Source: Streptomyces sp. SID8374
Lineage (GTDB): Bacteria > Actinomycetota > Actinomycetes > Streptomycetales > Streptomycetaceae
DNA: 64,000 bases
Direction: 5' to 3'
NCBI RefSeq assembly: GCF_009865135.1
Contig: NZ_WWGH01000002.1
Location: 62,001 to 126,000 of the forward strand
Below are positions 1-8,374 of this stretch, in pieces. Below the pieces are notes generated by a model. It was not told where the DNA came from. It was given only the letters and a program-made list of their open reading frames with translations, and made no database searches. Position 1 is the stretch's first letter, and each line of letters starts with the position of its first letter. Both the position numbers and the translations under genes were made by a program.

Positions 1-649
1 ACCACAGCGGGACCAGGGCCCCGGAGAAGAACTGTGCGACGAAGCGGTAGGCCATGAGGGCGCCGCTCACCTCCAGGGTCCAGAAGGAGACCATGCCGAG
101 CAGCAGCCCGAGCAGCTGGTTCACGAGCAGCGCGCCGAGCAGGGCCACGGGGTAGGCCAGCCCCGCCGCCGTGGAAGCCGGTGCCTGGCCCGCGCCGATC
201 AGCAGCGCGAACGGCAGGGCCACCAGCAGGACCGGGACCGCGGCCGATGCCCACCCGAGCTGGCCGGCGAGCATCTGCCCGGGGAAGCCGACGGGCCGCA
301 GCAGGTCCACGGCGACCTTGCCCTCCCGTACCCGCTGGTCGACGGGGGAGGACCGCCACGGGCTGACGAGCTGGTATTGGAGCGTCGTCAGCGTCGCGTA
401 CGCCGTCATGGTGGTGAGGCCCAGTCCGTCCACCTCCGCACGGCCGTCGTAGAGGGCCTTCCAGACCACTGTCAGCAGCCAGATCTGGAGGAGCATCATC
501 GCGAAGGACGACAGATAGGCCGTGCGGTAGGTGAGGGCGGCGCGGAACTCCATCCGGGCGCAGGCGAGATAGGCCTGGAGCGGCCTCCCGAGCGGCTGCC
601 CCACGGAGGCCGGCGCCGTGTTCGCGGCGGAGGCGGTCGGCGCGGTCAT
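1..649 (-). CDS. ABC-2 type transporter permease (C-terminal end outside window)
   Basis: The reading frame starts with ATG at 649 and runs off the left edge, leaving about 216 residues. After a short Ala/Thr/Pro-rich N-terminus there is a segment with CARMEFRAALTYRTAYLSS followed by hydrophobic helices, as in the ABC-2 membrane proteins (DUF990 type) that pair with the ATPase encoded next to them. Its ATG overlaps the TGA of the upstream ATPase gene by 4 bp, so the two are translationally coupled and probably form one exporter in the cytoplasmic membrane. A second permease gene often follows in this family and may lie left of the window. The substrate is unknown. Confidence 0.85.
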   Translation of the reverse strand, partial: MTAPTASAANTAPASVGQPLGRPLQAYLACARMEFRAALTYRTAYLSSFAMMLLQIWLLTVVWKALYDGRAEVDGLGLTTMTAYATLTTLQYQLVSPWRSSPVDQRVREGKVAVDLLRPVGFPGQMLAGQLGWASAAVPVLLVALPFALLIGAGQAPASTAAGLAYPVALLGALLVNQLLGLLLGMVSFWTLEVSGALMAYRFVAQFFSGALVPLW

Positions 650-1617
650 CCGCGGTCCGCGTAGATCCGGTGGATGACGCTCTCCAGCTCGGGTTCCACG
701 ATCGAGAGGTCGGTCACCCGGTGCCGCGACAGCACCGCAGCCACCAGTTCGGCGGGCGGGGTGCGGACGGGATCGAAGCGCAGCCACACCTTGCCGTCCT
801 CCCGGCGGACGACCTCCGCGCCCTCGACGCTCTCCAGCCGGTCGGTCTGCACCACGAGTTCGCGGTGCGGGGCGTAGCGGGTCTTCAGCTCGTCCACCGC
901 GCCGTCGTAGGCGACCCTGCCGTGGTCGATGAGGATGATCCGGTCGCACAGTTCCTCGACGTCGTCGAGGTCGTGGGTGGTGAGGACGACCGTGGTGCCC
1001 GATGCGCGGTTCAGCTCCGCGACGAAGGTGCGTATCCGCTCCTTGGCGATGACGTCGAGTCCGACGGTCGGCTCGTCCAGGTAGAGGATGTCCGGGTCGT
1101 AGAGCATCGCGGCGGCGAGGTCGCCGCGCATCCGCTGGCCCAGGGAGAGCTGGCGGACGGGGGTGTCGAGGAACGGGCCGAGGTCGAGTACCTCGCCGAA
1201 CTGCCGCTGCCTCTCGCGGAACCTGGCCTCCGGCACGTCGTAGAGGCGGCCGATCAGCCAGAGCGAGTCGCGCAGGGGCAGGTCCCACCAGAGCTGGCTG
1301 CGCTGGCCGAAGACCACGCCTATCCGGCGGGCGTTGCGGGAGCGGTCCCGCCAGGGCGTGGCCCCGGCGACCGTGACCGTGCCGGAGGTGGGGACGAGGA
1401 TGCCGGTGAGCATCTTGATGGTGGTGGACTTCCCCGCGCCGTTGGGGCCGAGGTAGCCGACCATCTCGCCCCGCCGGACCGTGAAGTTCACGCCGTCGAC
1501 GGCACGTTTGACGGTCTTCTCACGGGTCAGGAGCGTGCGGATGCCCGCGAAGGCGCCCTCCTGCCGTTTCGGCCGGCTGAACTCCTTGACCAGATCTGCC
1601 ACTTCTATGACGGGCAT
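646..1617 (-). CDS. ABC transporter ATP-binding protein
   Basis: This is a 323-residue ATPase of the ABC-2 exporter group. Walker A is GPNGAGKST, the signature is LSLGQRMRGDL and Walker B is ILYLDEPTVGLD, followed by the switch region TTHDL. I chose ATG 1617 because AGGAG sits about 9 nt upstream and the family's N-terminus (MPVIEVADLVKEF) starts there; the open frame continues further upstream but with a non-conserved extension. A linker rich in basic residues (FSRPKRQEGAFAGIRTLL) precedes the first strand and is typical of ATPases paired with DUF990 permeases. It is coupled by a 4-bp overlap to the permease gene downstream. What it exports cannot be told from sequence. Confidence 0.9.
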   Translation of the reverse strand: MPVIEVADLVKEFSRPKRQEGAFAGIRTLLTREKTVKRAVDGVNFTVRRGEMVGYLGPNGAGKSTTIKMLTGILVPTSGTVTVAGATPWRDRSRNARRIGVVFGQRSQLWWDLPLRDSLWLIGRLYDVPEARFRERQRQFGEVLDLGPFLDTPVRQLSLGQRMRGDLAAAMLYDPDILYLDEPTVGLDVIAKERIRTFVAELNRASGTTVVLTTHDLDDVEELCDRIILIDHGRVAYDGAVDELKTRYAPHRELVVQTDRLESVEGAEVVRREDGKVWLRFDPVRTPPAELVAAVLSRHRVTDLSIVEPELESVIHRIYADRG

Positions 1618-1745
1618 GTGCGCCTCTCCTGGAGCGGGCCGGGCCCGGTCGGGCGTGATCGATCTGAGAGTGTGCACGCCGAGGCTTGGTCCGGTCCAAG
1701 TGTTTTCCGTCCGGCCGGTCCCCGTGATGCCGTGACGGGACGCGG

Positions 1746-1783
1746 AAGGCCCCACCGTGCTCAGCAGCACGGTGGGGCCTTTT
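1746..1783 (-). terminator. Intrinsic terminator after nrdB
   Basis: A perfect 16-bp inverted repeat (1746-1761 and 1766-1781) with a 4-nt loop, rich in G/C and flanked by A/T runs on both sides. It lies 35 bp beyond the nrdB stop codon and should end the nrdAB transcript. On the other side the ABC gene pair starts at 1617, so the two operons are separated here. Confidence 0.85.
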
Positions 1784-1817
1784 GCTGTCCGCAGTCCGGA
1801 GAGGGTCCGGAGCGGGC

Positions 1818-2837
1818 CTAGAAGTCGTCGTCGAACCCGACCGAGCCCTCGACCGCCACCTGGTAGGCGGACGGGCGGCGCTCGAAGAAGTTCGTCAGCT
1901 CCTGGACGCCCTGGAGCTCCATGAAGGAGAACGGGTTCTCCGAGCCGTACACCGTCGGGAAGCCCAGGCGGGCCAGGCGCTGGTCGGCGACGCACTCCAG
2001 GTACTGGCGCATCGACTCGGTGTTCATGCCCGGCAGGCCCTCGCCGCACAGGTCGCGGCCGAACTGGAGCTCCGCCTCGACCGCTTCCTTCAGCATGTCG
2101 GTGACCTGCTGCTGGAGCGCGTCGTCGAAGAGCTCCGGCTCCTCCTTGCGGACGGTGTCCACGACCTCGAACGCGAAGTTCATGTGCATCGTCTCGTCAC
2201 GGAACACCCAGTTGGTGCCCGTGGCGAGGCCGTGCAGCAGGCCGCGCGAGCGGAACCAGTACACGTACGCGAAGGCGCCGTAGAAGAACAGCCCCTCGAT
2301 GCACGCCGCGAAGCAGATCAGGTTCAGCAGGAAGCGGCGGCGGTCGGCCTTCGTCTCCAGCCGGTCGATCTTCTCGACCGAGTCCATCCACTTGAAGCAG
2401 AACTGGGCCTTCTCGCGGATCGAGGGGATCTCCTCGACCGCGTCGAACGCCGCCGCCCGGTCGTCCGGGTCGGGCAGATAGGTGTCCAGCAGCGTCAGAT
2501 AGAACTGGACGTGCACGGCCTCCTCGAAGAGCTGCCGCGACAGGTACAGCCGCGCCTCGGGGGAGTTGATGTGCTTGTAGAGCGTCAGCACGAGGTTGTT
2601 GGAGACGATCGAGTCACCGGTCGCGAAGAACGCCACCAGCCGGCCGATCATGTGCTGCTCACCCGGCGACAGCTTCGCGAGGTCGGCGACGTCCGAGTGG
2701 AGGTCGACCTCCTCGACGGTCCAGGTGTTCTTGATCGCGTCCCGGTAGCGCTCGTAGAAGTCCGGGTAGCGCATGGGACGCAAGGTCAGCTCGAATCCCG
2801 GGTCGAGAAGGTTCTTCTCTTCGTTCGTGGTGCTCAT
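1818..2837 (-). CDS. nrdB: Class Ia ribonucleotide reductase, small (radical-bearing) subunit
   Basis: The 339-residue beta subunit holds the di-iron/tyrosyl-radical centre that starts ribonucleotide reduction in the cytosol. The ligand pattern is complete: an Asp in VDLHSDVADL, Glu and His plus the radical Tyr in EEAVHVQFY (spacing E-x2-H-x3-Y), a Glu in CIEGLFFYGAFAY, and Glu/His in RDETMHMNF. The start ATG overlaps the TAA stop of nrdA by one base (TAATG), so both subunits are coupled. A strong terminator follows directly. In S. coelicolor I recall a third gene, nrdS (AraC-type regulator), in this operon; it is absent here. Expression is presumably set by the B12 riboswitch and NrdR sites before nrdA. 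Confidence 0.95.
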   Translation of the reverse strand: MSTTNEEKNLLDPGFELTLRPMRYPDFYERYRDAIKNTWTVEEVDLHSDVADLAKLSPGEQHMIGRLVAFFATGDSIVSNNLVLTLYKHINSPEARLYLSRQLFEEAVHVQFYLTLLDTYLPDPDDRAAAFDAVEEIPSIREKAQFCFKWMDSVEKIDRLETKADRRRFLLNLICFAACIEGLFFYGAFAYVYWFRSRGLLHGLATGTNWVFRDETMHMNFAFEVVDTVRKEEPELFDDALQQQVTDMLKEAVEAELQFGRDLCGEGLPGMNTESMRQYLECVADQRLARLGFPTVYGSENPFSFMELQGVQELTNFFERRPSAYQVAVEGSVGFDDDF

Positions 2838-5251
2838 TACTGGCAGGCCTCGCAGGACTCAGGGTTTTCCAGGGAGCAGGCGATGGCGTCCGCGTCGGGA
2901 GCCGTTGCCTGCTGTACGGGAATGGGGGCGGCGGCCGACGCCTGACCGGACGCGGCACGGGCGATCCGGGTCGCCGGGCGCGAACGCAGGTAGTACGTCG
3001 TCTTCAGCCCCTGCTTCCAGGCGTACGCGTACATCGAGGAGAGCTTGCCGATCGTCGGCGTCTCCAGGAACAGGTTGAGCGACTGGCTCTGGTCGAGGAA
3101 CGGCGTACGGGCCGCCGCCATGTCGATCAGGCCGCGCTGCGGGATCTCCCACGCCGTGCGGTACAGCGCCCGCACGTCCTCGGGGATCCAGGCGAAGCCC
3201 TGCACGGAGCCGCTCGCCTCACGCAGCGCCTCACGGGTGCGGGCGTCCCACACGCCGAGCTTCTTCAGCTCGTCCACCAGGTAGGCGTTCACCTGGAGGA
3301 ACTCACCGCTGAGCGTCTCGCGCTTGAACAGGTTGGAGACCTGCGGCTCGATGCACTCGTACACACCGGCGATCGAGGCGATCGTGGCGGTCGGCGCGAT
3401 GGCGAGCAGCAGCGAGTTGCGCATACCGGTTTTCGCGACCCGGGCGCGCAGGGCGTCCCAGCGCTCCGGCCAGTTCAGCTCGGTGTCGTAGTGGTCGGGG
3501 TGCAGCACACCGCGCGCGGCACGCGTCTCGGACCACGCGGGCAGCGGGCCCGAACGCTCGGCGAGGTCGCAGGACGCCTCGTACGCGGCGAGCATGATGC
3601 GCTCGGAGATTTTCGTCGAGAGCGCGCGGGCCTGCGGCGAGTCGAAGGGCATCCGCAGCTGGAAGAAGACGTCCTGGAGGCCCATCGCGCCCAGGCCGAC
3701 CGGCCGCCAGCGGGAGTTGGAGCGCCCGGCCTGCTCGGTCGGGTAGAAGTTGATGTCGACGACCCGGTCGAGGAAGGTGACCGCGGTGCGGACCGTGGCG
3801 TCCAGGCGCTCCCAGTCGATGGAGCCGTTCGCCACGAAGGCGCCCAGGTTGACCGAGCCCAGGTTGCAGACGGCCGTCTCGCCGTCGTCGGTGACCTCCA
3901 GGATCTCCGTGCACAGGTTCGAGGAGTGCACGACCCGGCCCGGCTCGGCGGTCTGGTTCGCGGTCCGGTTGGAGGCGTCCTTGAACGTCATCCAGCCCTG
4001 GCCGGTCTGCGCGAGGGTCCGCATCATCCGGCCGTACAGCTCACGCGCCGGGATCGTCTTGCGGGCCAGGCCCTTGGCCTCGGCCGCGCGGTAGGCCGCG
4101 TCGAACTCGTCGCCCCACAGGTCGACCAGCTCGGGCACCTCGGCGGGGGAGAACAGCGACCAGTCGGTGTCCGCGTCGACGCGGCGCATGAACTCGTCCG
4201 GGATCCAGTGCGCCAGGTTCAGGTTGTGCGTACGGCGCTGGTCCTCACCGGTGTTGTCGCGGAGCTCCAGGAACTCCTCGATGTCCGCGTGCCAGGTCTC
4301 CAGGTAGACAGCGGCCGCGCCCTTGCGGCGGCCGCCCTGGTTCACCGCCGCCACCGAGGCGTCCAGCGTCTTGAGGAACGGCACGATGCCGTTGGAGTGC
4401 CCGTTGGTGCCCCGGATCAGCGAACCCCGGGCGCGGATGCGGGAGTACGACAGACCGATGCCGCCCGCGTGCTTGGAGAGGCGCGCCACCTGGTGGTAGC
4501 GGTCGTAGATCGAGTCCAGCTCGTCCTTGGGGGAGTCCAGCAGGTAGCAGGAGGACATCTGCGGGTGCCGGGTGCCGGAGTTGAAGAGCGTGGGGGAGGA
4601 GGGGAGGTAGTCCAGCCGGCTCATCAGTTTGTAGAGCGCGGCGACCTCGTCCAGCGCGCGCACCGACTCGTCCTCGGCCAGGCCCGCGGCCACGCGCAGC
4701 ATGAAGTGCTGCGGGGTCTCGATGACCTGACGGGTGAGCGGGTGGCGCAGCAGGTAACGGCTGTGCAGCGTACGGAGGCCGAAGTAGCCGAAGCGGTCGT
4801 CGGCACCGTCGGCCAGCGCCTGGTCGACGAGCTCGTCCAGCGCGGCCGCGTGCAGCGCCACGAACTCGGCGGTGCGGTCGGCGATCAGGCCCTCGCGGTG
4901 GCCCACCGCGACCGAGGCGGAGAAGTGCGTCGCGCCCTGGCCCGCGGCCTCGTCCGCGATCGTACGGGTCAGCAGCCGGGCGGCGAGCCGGGAGTACGCC
5001 GGGTCCTCGGAGATCAGCCCCGCCGCCGCCTCGGTGGCCAGCGAGCGCAGCTCGGCCTCGTCGGAGCGGGCGTTGCGCCCGCGCAGCGCGGAGGCGGCGA
5101 CCCGTCCGGGGTCGGTGTCGGGCAGATCGACGGTGAGGTCGGTCAGGGTCCGCAGCAGGGCGGTCCCGGGTCCGTCGTTCGTGCCTTCGCCGGACGTGGT
5201 GGAGGCAGCGGATTCGGTGGCTGAAACCGGATCGGCGGGCGCGATGGTCAC
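2837..5251 (-). CDS. nrdA: Class Ia ribonucleotide reductase, large (catalytic) subunit
   Basis: This 804-residue alpha subunit reduces ribonucleoside diphosphates to deoxy forms. Visible catalytic residues include the redox Cys in MSSCYLLDS, the active-site loop SNLCTEI with its Cys and Glu, the second redox Cys in AVCNLGSVNLG, the radical-transfer tyrosines in LKTTYYLRSR, and the shuttle cysteines at the C-terminus (ESCEACQ). The start is GTG 5251 with a GAGGGAAAG ribosome site upstream. The N-terminal 100 residues lack the clear opening motif of an ATP-cone, so overall activity control by dATP may be altered. The long leader (5252-5556) carries a cobalamin riboswitch and NrdR-like boxes, which fits a B12-independent enzyme used when the B12-dependent class II enzyme cannot work. 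Confidence 0.95.
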   Translation of the reverse strand: MTIAPADPVSATESAASTTSGEGTNDGPGTALLRTLTDLTVDLPDTDPGRVAASALRGRNARSDEAELRSLATEAAAGLISEDPAYSRLAARLLTRTIADEAAGQGATHFSASVAVGHREGLIADRTAEFVALHAAALDELVDQALADGADDRFGYFGLRTLHSRYLLRHPLTRQVIETPQHFMLRVAAGLAEDESVRALDEVAALYKLMSRLDYLPSSPTLFNSGTRHPQMSSCYLLDSPKDELDSIYDRYHQVARLSKHAGGIGLSYSRIRARGSLIRGTNGHSNGIVPFLKTLDASVAAVNQGGRRKGAAAVYLETWHADIEEFLELRDNTGEDQRRTHNLNLAHWIPDEFMRRVDADTDWSLFSPAEVPELVDLWGDEFDAAYRAAEAKGLARKTIPARELYGRMMRTLAQTGQGWMTFKDASNRTANQTAEPGRVVHSSNLCTEILEVTDDGETAVCNLGSVNLGAFVANGSIDWERLDATVRTAVTFLDRVVDINFYPTEQAGRSNSRWRPVGLGAMGLQDVFFQLRMPFDSPQARALSTKISERIMLAAYEASCDLAERSGPLPAWSETRAARGVLHPDHYDTELNWPERWDALRARVAKTGMRNSLLLAIAPTATIASIAGVYECIEPQVSNLFKRETLSGEFLQVNAYLVDELKKLGVWDARTREALREASGSVQGFAWIPEDVRALYRTAWEIPQRGLIDMAAARTPFLDQSQSLNLFLETPTIGKLSSMYAYAWKQGLKTTYYLRSRPATRIARAASGQASAAAPIPVQQATAPDADAIACSLENPESCEACQ

Positions 5252-5389
5252 TGGGCTTTCCCTCGCTCGGCTGGGGGCCGGCGGCGAGCGGGGAGCCGGG
5301 CAGCACGGTGCCCTTCAGGGCAGCACTGCTCACGGCGTCCACCGGCCCATCCGCGAGGCCCGGACGTCTGGCGTCCGGTTCGGTCGATC

Positions 5390-5510
5390 CGGACGCGCTG
5401 TCGACAGGTCGTCGGACTTCGGGTGTGCAAAAGCACACTGATCACACCGTTGCGGGACAGTTCCGGATTCGCACCGGATTCCCCTGCGGCGACAGCGAGG
5501 TCGAGCATAC
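5390..5510 (-). promoter_or_regulatory. Cobalamin (B12) riboswitch before nrdAB
   Basis: Read on the minus strand, the leader contains the conserved riboswitch core GGGAATCCGGTGCGAATCC, then GAACTGTCCCGCAACGGTG and, after a variable arm with a GTGTGC/GCACAC stem, AGTCCGACGACCTGTCG. These are the hallmarks of the adenosylcobalamin aptamer. Between it and the nrdA start lie further hairpins, including CGCTCG (5264-5269) against CGAGCG (5285-5290), which could hide the ribosome site. B12-controlled nrdAB expression is established in Streptomyces. The exact off-switch mechanism here is inferred. The boundaries are approximate. Confidence 0.9.
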
Positions 5511-5551
5511 ATGTGGGGGGCGCTCGATGAGGAAGCCCCCACATGTTGTGT
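5504..5551 (-). promoter_or_regulatory. Two candidate NrdR boxes
   Basis: Two ACATGT cores (5509-5514 and 5541-5546) sit exactly 32 bp apart, about three helical turns, just upstream of the riboswitch. The distal one has the half-site TTGTGT of the NrdR consensus (acaCwAtATaTwGtgt); the proximal one is poorer. NrdR is known to bind pairs of such boxes at this spacing before Streptomyces ribonucleotide reductase operons. The two sites also form an 11-bp inverted repeat of ACATGTGGGGG. The assignment is inferred from spacing and partial consensus match. Confidence 0.6.
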
Positions 5552-5646
5552 CGGCGTGAACAGATGTCGGTATGGCGGTCTGGCTTCTTCGCCCGGTTTT
5601 CTCCGGATCGGACAGCTGCGGACAGCCCCGTGCGAGGGCGCGAAAA

Positions 5647-5683
5647 GGGGCCGCCGCGCCCCTGGGAGGGGTGCGACGGCCCC
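5647..5683 (-). terminator. Terminator after the cstA operon
   Basis: An imperfect 17-bp inverted repeat (5647-5663 and 5667-5683) with a 3-nt loop and AAAA on one flank. It lies 17 bp beyond the stop codon of the small gene at 5700-5903 and would end the cstA transcript. Confidence 0.65.
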
Positions 5684-5699
5684 GATCGGCCGGTGGTGG

Positions 5700-5903
5700 T
5701 CAGCAGCAGCGGAAGCCCTCGCGCGGGTCCGCCTCGCGGGCGTCCGTACGGCTGCGTTCGAAGGCGCGGCGGGTCATCACCGGCGTGTCCGGATCGTGGG
5801 CCCTCGCGTGCGCCACATAGCGGTCGTACGTCGACTCGCCGGTCAGCTCACGGACGTACCAGCGGATCCGTCCGGCCACCCGCCGTACGTCCGCGAGGGT
5901 CAT
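5700..5903 (-). CDS. YbdD/YjiX-type small protein, partner of CstA
   Basis: A 67-residue protein of the YbdD/YjiX (DUF466) family. The family core is visible as VRELTGESTYDRYVAHARAH followed by a basic PVMTRRAFERSR segment, and it ends in a Cys-Cys pair. The ATG overlaps the TGA of cstA by 4 bp. Family members are nearly always encoded directly after CstA/BtsT-type transporters and are thought to support them. The biochemical role is not known. Confidence 0.85.
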   Translation of the reverse strand: MTLADVRRVAGRIRWYVRELTGESTYDRYVAHARAHDPDTPVMTRRAFERSRTDAREADPREGFRCC

Positions 5904-8125
5904 GTCCGGCTCCCCGCTCCCGCCGCTTCCTTGCGGATGCCGCCCTCGGGGCCGACACCGGCGGCGGCCAGTTCGGCCTTCTCCTCCTTGGTGGCGATGA
6001 GCGAGGCCGGGGCGACGAACTTGGACTGGACGAACGGCGTCTCGTGGAGCTTGACGCTCTCCGGGTCGCGGATGGCGTTGAAGCAGACCCGCCCGGCGTC
6101 CACCAGCACCACGATGATGAGGAGTGCGAAGAGGGCGCACAGCACCCCGTCGACGGTGGAGTTGGTGACGACGGTCTGCATGTCGTCCATGTTCTTGGCC
6201 GGGGGCAGCACCTCGCCCGCGTCGATGCCCGCCTGGTACTTGTCGCGCTGGGCGAAGAAGCCGACCTTCACGTCCGGCGAGAAGATCTTCTGCCAGCTGG
6301 CGGTGAGGGTGACCGCCACGTCCCAGGCGAGCGGGACCGCGGTGACCCACGCCCACTTCAGGCGGCCGGACTTGACCAGCAGGGTGGTGCAGACGGCCAG
6401 CGCGACGGCGGCCAGCAGCTGGTTGGCGATGCCGAAGAGCGGGAAGAGCTGGTTGATGCCGCCCAGCGGGTCGTGCACACCGACCCAGAGGAAGTAGCCC
6501 CAGCCGCCGACCACGACGGCGCTGGCGAACCAGACGCCCGGCTTCCAGCTGACCTCGCGGAACGGCTTGTAGGCGTTGCCCAGCATGTCCTGGAGCATGA
6601 AGCGCCCGACGCGGGTGCCGGCGTCCACGGTGGTGAGGATGAAGAGTGCCTCGAACATGATGGCGAAGTGGTACCAGAACGCCTTCATCGCGGTCCCGCC
6701 GACCACCGCGGAGAAGATCTCCGACATGCCGAGCGCGAACGTGGGCGCGCCACCGGTCCGCGAGAGCAGGCTCGCCTCCTCGACGTCCTTGGCGGCCTGG
6801 GCCAGGGCGTCCGGCGTGATGGTGAAGCCGAAGTTGGCCACGGCCTGGGAGGCGGACTGGACGCTGTCGCCGATCACACCGACGGGCGCGTTGATGGCGA
6901 AGTAGAGACCGGGGTCGATGATGCAGGCCGCGATCATCGCCATGATCGCGACGAACGACTCGACCAGCATGGCGCCGTAGCCGATCACCCGGATCTGCGT
7001 CTCCTTCTGGACCATCTTCGGCGTGGTGCCGGAGGAGACCAGGGAGTGGAAGCCGGAGAGCGCGCCGCAGGCGATGGTGATGAAGACGAACGGGAACATC
7101 GAACCGGCGAAGACCGGTCCCGAGCCGCTGGAGGCGAAGTCGGTGACCGCGGGCATCTTCAGGGTCGGCAGCGCGACGACCACGCCCAGGGCCAGCAGCC
7201 CGATCGTGCCGACCTTCATGAAGGTGGAGAGGTAGTCGCGCGGGGCCAGCAGCAGCCACACGGGGAGCACGGAGGCGAGGAACCCGTACACGATCATCCA
7301 GATGACCAGCGTGCCCGGCTCCAGCGTGAAGAAGTCCGCCCACGACGACTCGGCGACCCAGCCGCCTGAGACGATCGCCAGGAGCAGCAGCGCGACGCCG
7401 ATGAGGGAGACCTCACTGACCTTGCCGGGCCGCAGGATGCGCAGATAGACGCCCATGAAGAGGGCGATCGGGATCGTCATGCCGATGGAGAAGACGCCCC
7501 ACGGCGAGTGGGCGAGCGCGTTCACGATGACCAGCGCGAGGACCGCGAGCAGGATGATCATGATGATGAAGACCGCGACCAGTGCGGCGATCCCGCCGAC
7601 CGGGCCGATCTCGTCACGCGCCATCTGGCCGAGGGAACGGCCGTTGCGGCGGGTGGAGAAGAACAGCGTCACCATGTCCTGGACGGCACCGGCGAAGATG
7701 ACGCCGACGACGAGCCAGATCGTGCCGGGCAGATAGCCCATCTGCGCGGCGAGCACGGGGCCGACCAGCGGGCCCGCGCCCGCGATGGCGGCGAAGTGGT
7801 GGCCGAAGAGGACCCGGCGGTCGGTGGGGTGGAAGTCGACACCGTTGTCCAGCAGTTCGGCCGGGGTCGCGCGGTTCTTGTCCGCCTTCAGGACCCGGTT
7901 GGCGATGAACCGGGAGTAGAAGCGGTACGCGATGGCGTACGAGCCCAGCGCCGCCGCCAGCATCCAGGCGGCCGAGACCTCTTCACCGCGCGAGAGCGCG
8001 AGGGTGGCCCAGCCGATCGCGCCGACCAGGCCGACCAGGCTCCAGACGACTATGGACTTCGGGGACAGCGCCCGCCGTCCCGGTACTTGTGGAACCGGTG
8101 GTGCTGGTGTGGGCGATTCCGGCAT
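5900..8125 (-). CDS. cstA: Carbon starvation protein CstA (peptide/pyruvate transporter)
   Basis: A 741-residue integral membrane protein with many hydrophobic helices. It matches the CstA family: the N-terminal YRFYSRFIANRVL segment, FGHHFAAIAGAGPLVGPV, the FFSTRRNGRSLGQMARDE loop and FHSLVSSGTTPKM. CstA proteins take up peptides or pyruvate, usually when carbon is short. ATG 8125 was chosen because GAGGGG lies 11 nt upstream and the Pro-rich N-terminus begins there; the longer open frame upstream is unsupported. It is first in a two-gene operon. Its promoter must lie in 8126-8310, between the dasR terminator and the start, where I see no clear operator. Confidence 0.93.
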   Translation of the reverse strand: MPESPTPAPPVPQVPGRRALSPKSIVVWSLVGLVGAIGWATLALSRGEEVSAAWMLAAALGSYAIAYRFYSRFIANRVLKADKNRATPAELLDNGVDFHPTDRRVLFGHHFAAIAGAGPLVGPVLAAQMGYLPGTIWLVVGVIFAGAVQDMVTLFFSTRRNGRSLGQMARDEIGPVGGIAALVAVFIIMIILLAVLALVIVNALAHSPWGVFSIGMTIPIALFMGVYLRILRPGKVSEVSLIGVALLLLAIVSGGWVAESSWADFFTLEPGTLVIWMIVYGFLASVLPVWLLLAPRDYLSTFMKVGTIGLLALGVVVALPTLKMPAVTDFASSGSGPVFAGSMFPFVFITIACGALSGFHSLVSSGTTPKMVQKETQIRVIGYGAMLVESFVAIMAMIAACIIDPGLYFAINAPVGVIGDSVQSASQAVANFGFTITPDALAQAAKDVEEASLLSRTGGAPTFALGMSEIFSAVVGGTAMKAFWYHFAIMFEALFILTTVDAGTRVGRFMLQDMLGNAYKPFREVSWKPGVWFASAVVVGGWGYFLWVGVHDPLGGINQLFPLFGIANQLLAAVALAVCTTLLVKSGRLKWAWVTAVPLAWDVAVTLTASWQKIFSPDVKVGFFAQRDKYQAGIDAGEVLPPAKNMDDMQTVVTNSTVDGVLCALFALLIIVVLVDAGRVCFNAIRDPESVKLHETPFVQSKFVAPASLIATKEEKAELAAAGVGPEGGIRKEAAGAGSRT

Positions 8126-8314
8126 ATCGATCCGTCCCCTCGCGTGATCACAGTCGTAACGTGCGCGAAATCTAGGTGGTAAGGCCGCTCTCCGGAACCC
8201 CTGTCCGCATACCGGTCGCGTATCGCCGATGTCTCCACCGAAGGTCCGCAGTAGGGACACGGACGGGAGGCGGAATCGGTTCACGCGGACGGGTGACACC
8301 GGGCCTGACCGAAA

Positions 8315-8357
8315 ACAGGCGGTGGCCCGGGGACGGAATCCCCGGGCCACCGCCTGT
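8315..8357 (-). terminator. Strong terminator after dasR
   Basis: A perfect 19-bp inverted repeat (8315-8333 and 8339-8357) around a 5-nt loop, placed 18 bp past the dasR stop codon. It insulates dasR from cstA. Confidence 0.85.
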
Positions 8358-8374
8358 CCGCACGCTGTCGGCTC

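Noticed and set aside
2773..3914. Long overlapping open frames on both strands across nrdA and nrdB
   Set aside because: They are shadows of high GC content: rich in Arg, Pro, Gly and Ala with no domain, while the minus-strand frames show all ribonucleotide reductase residues.
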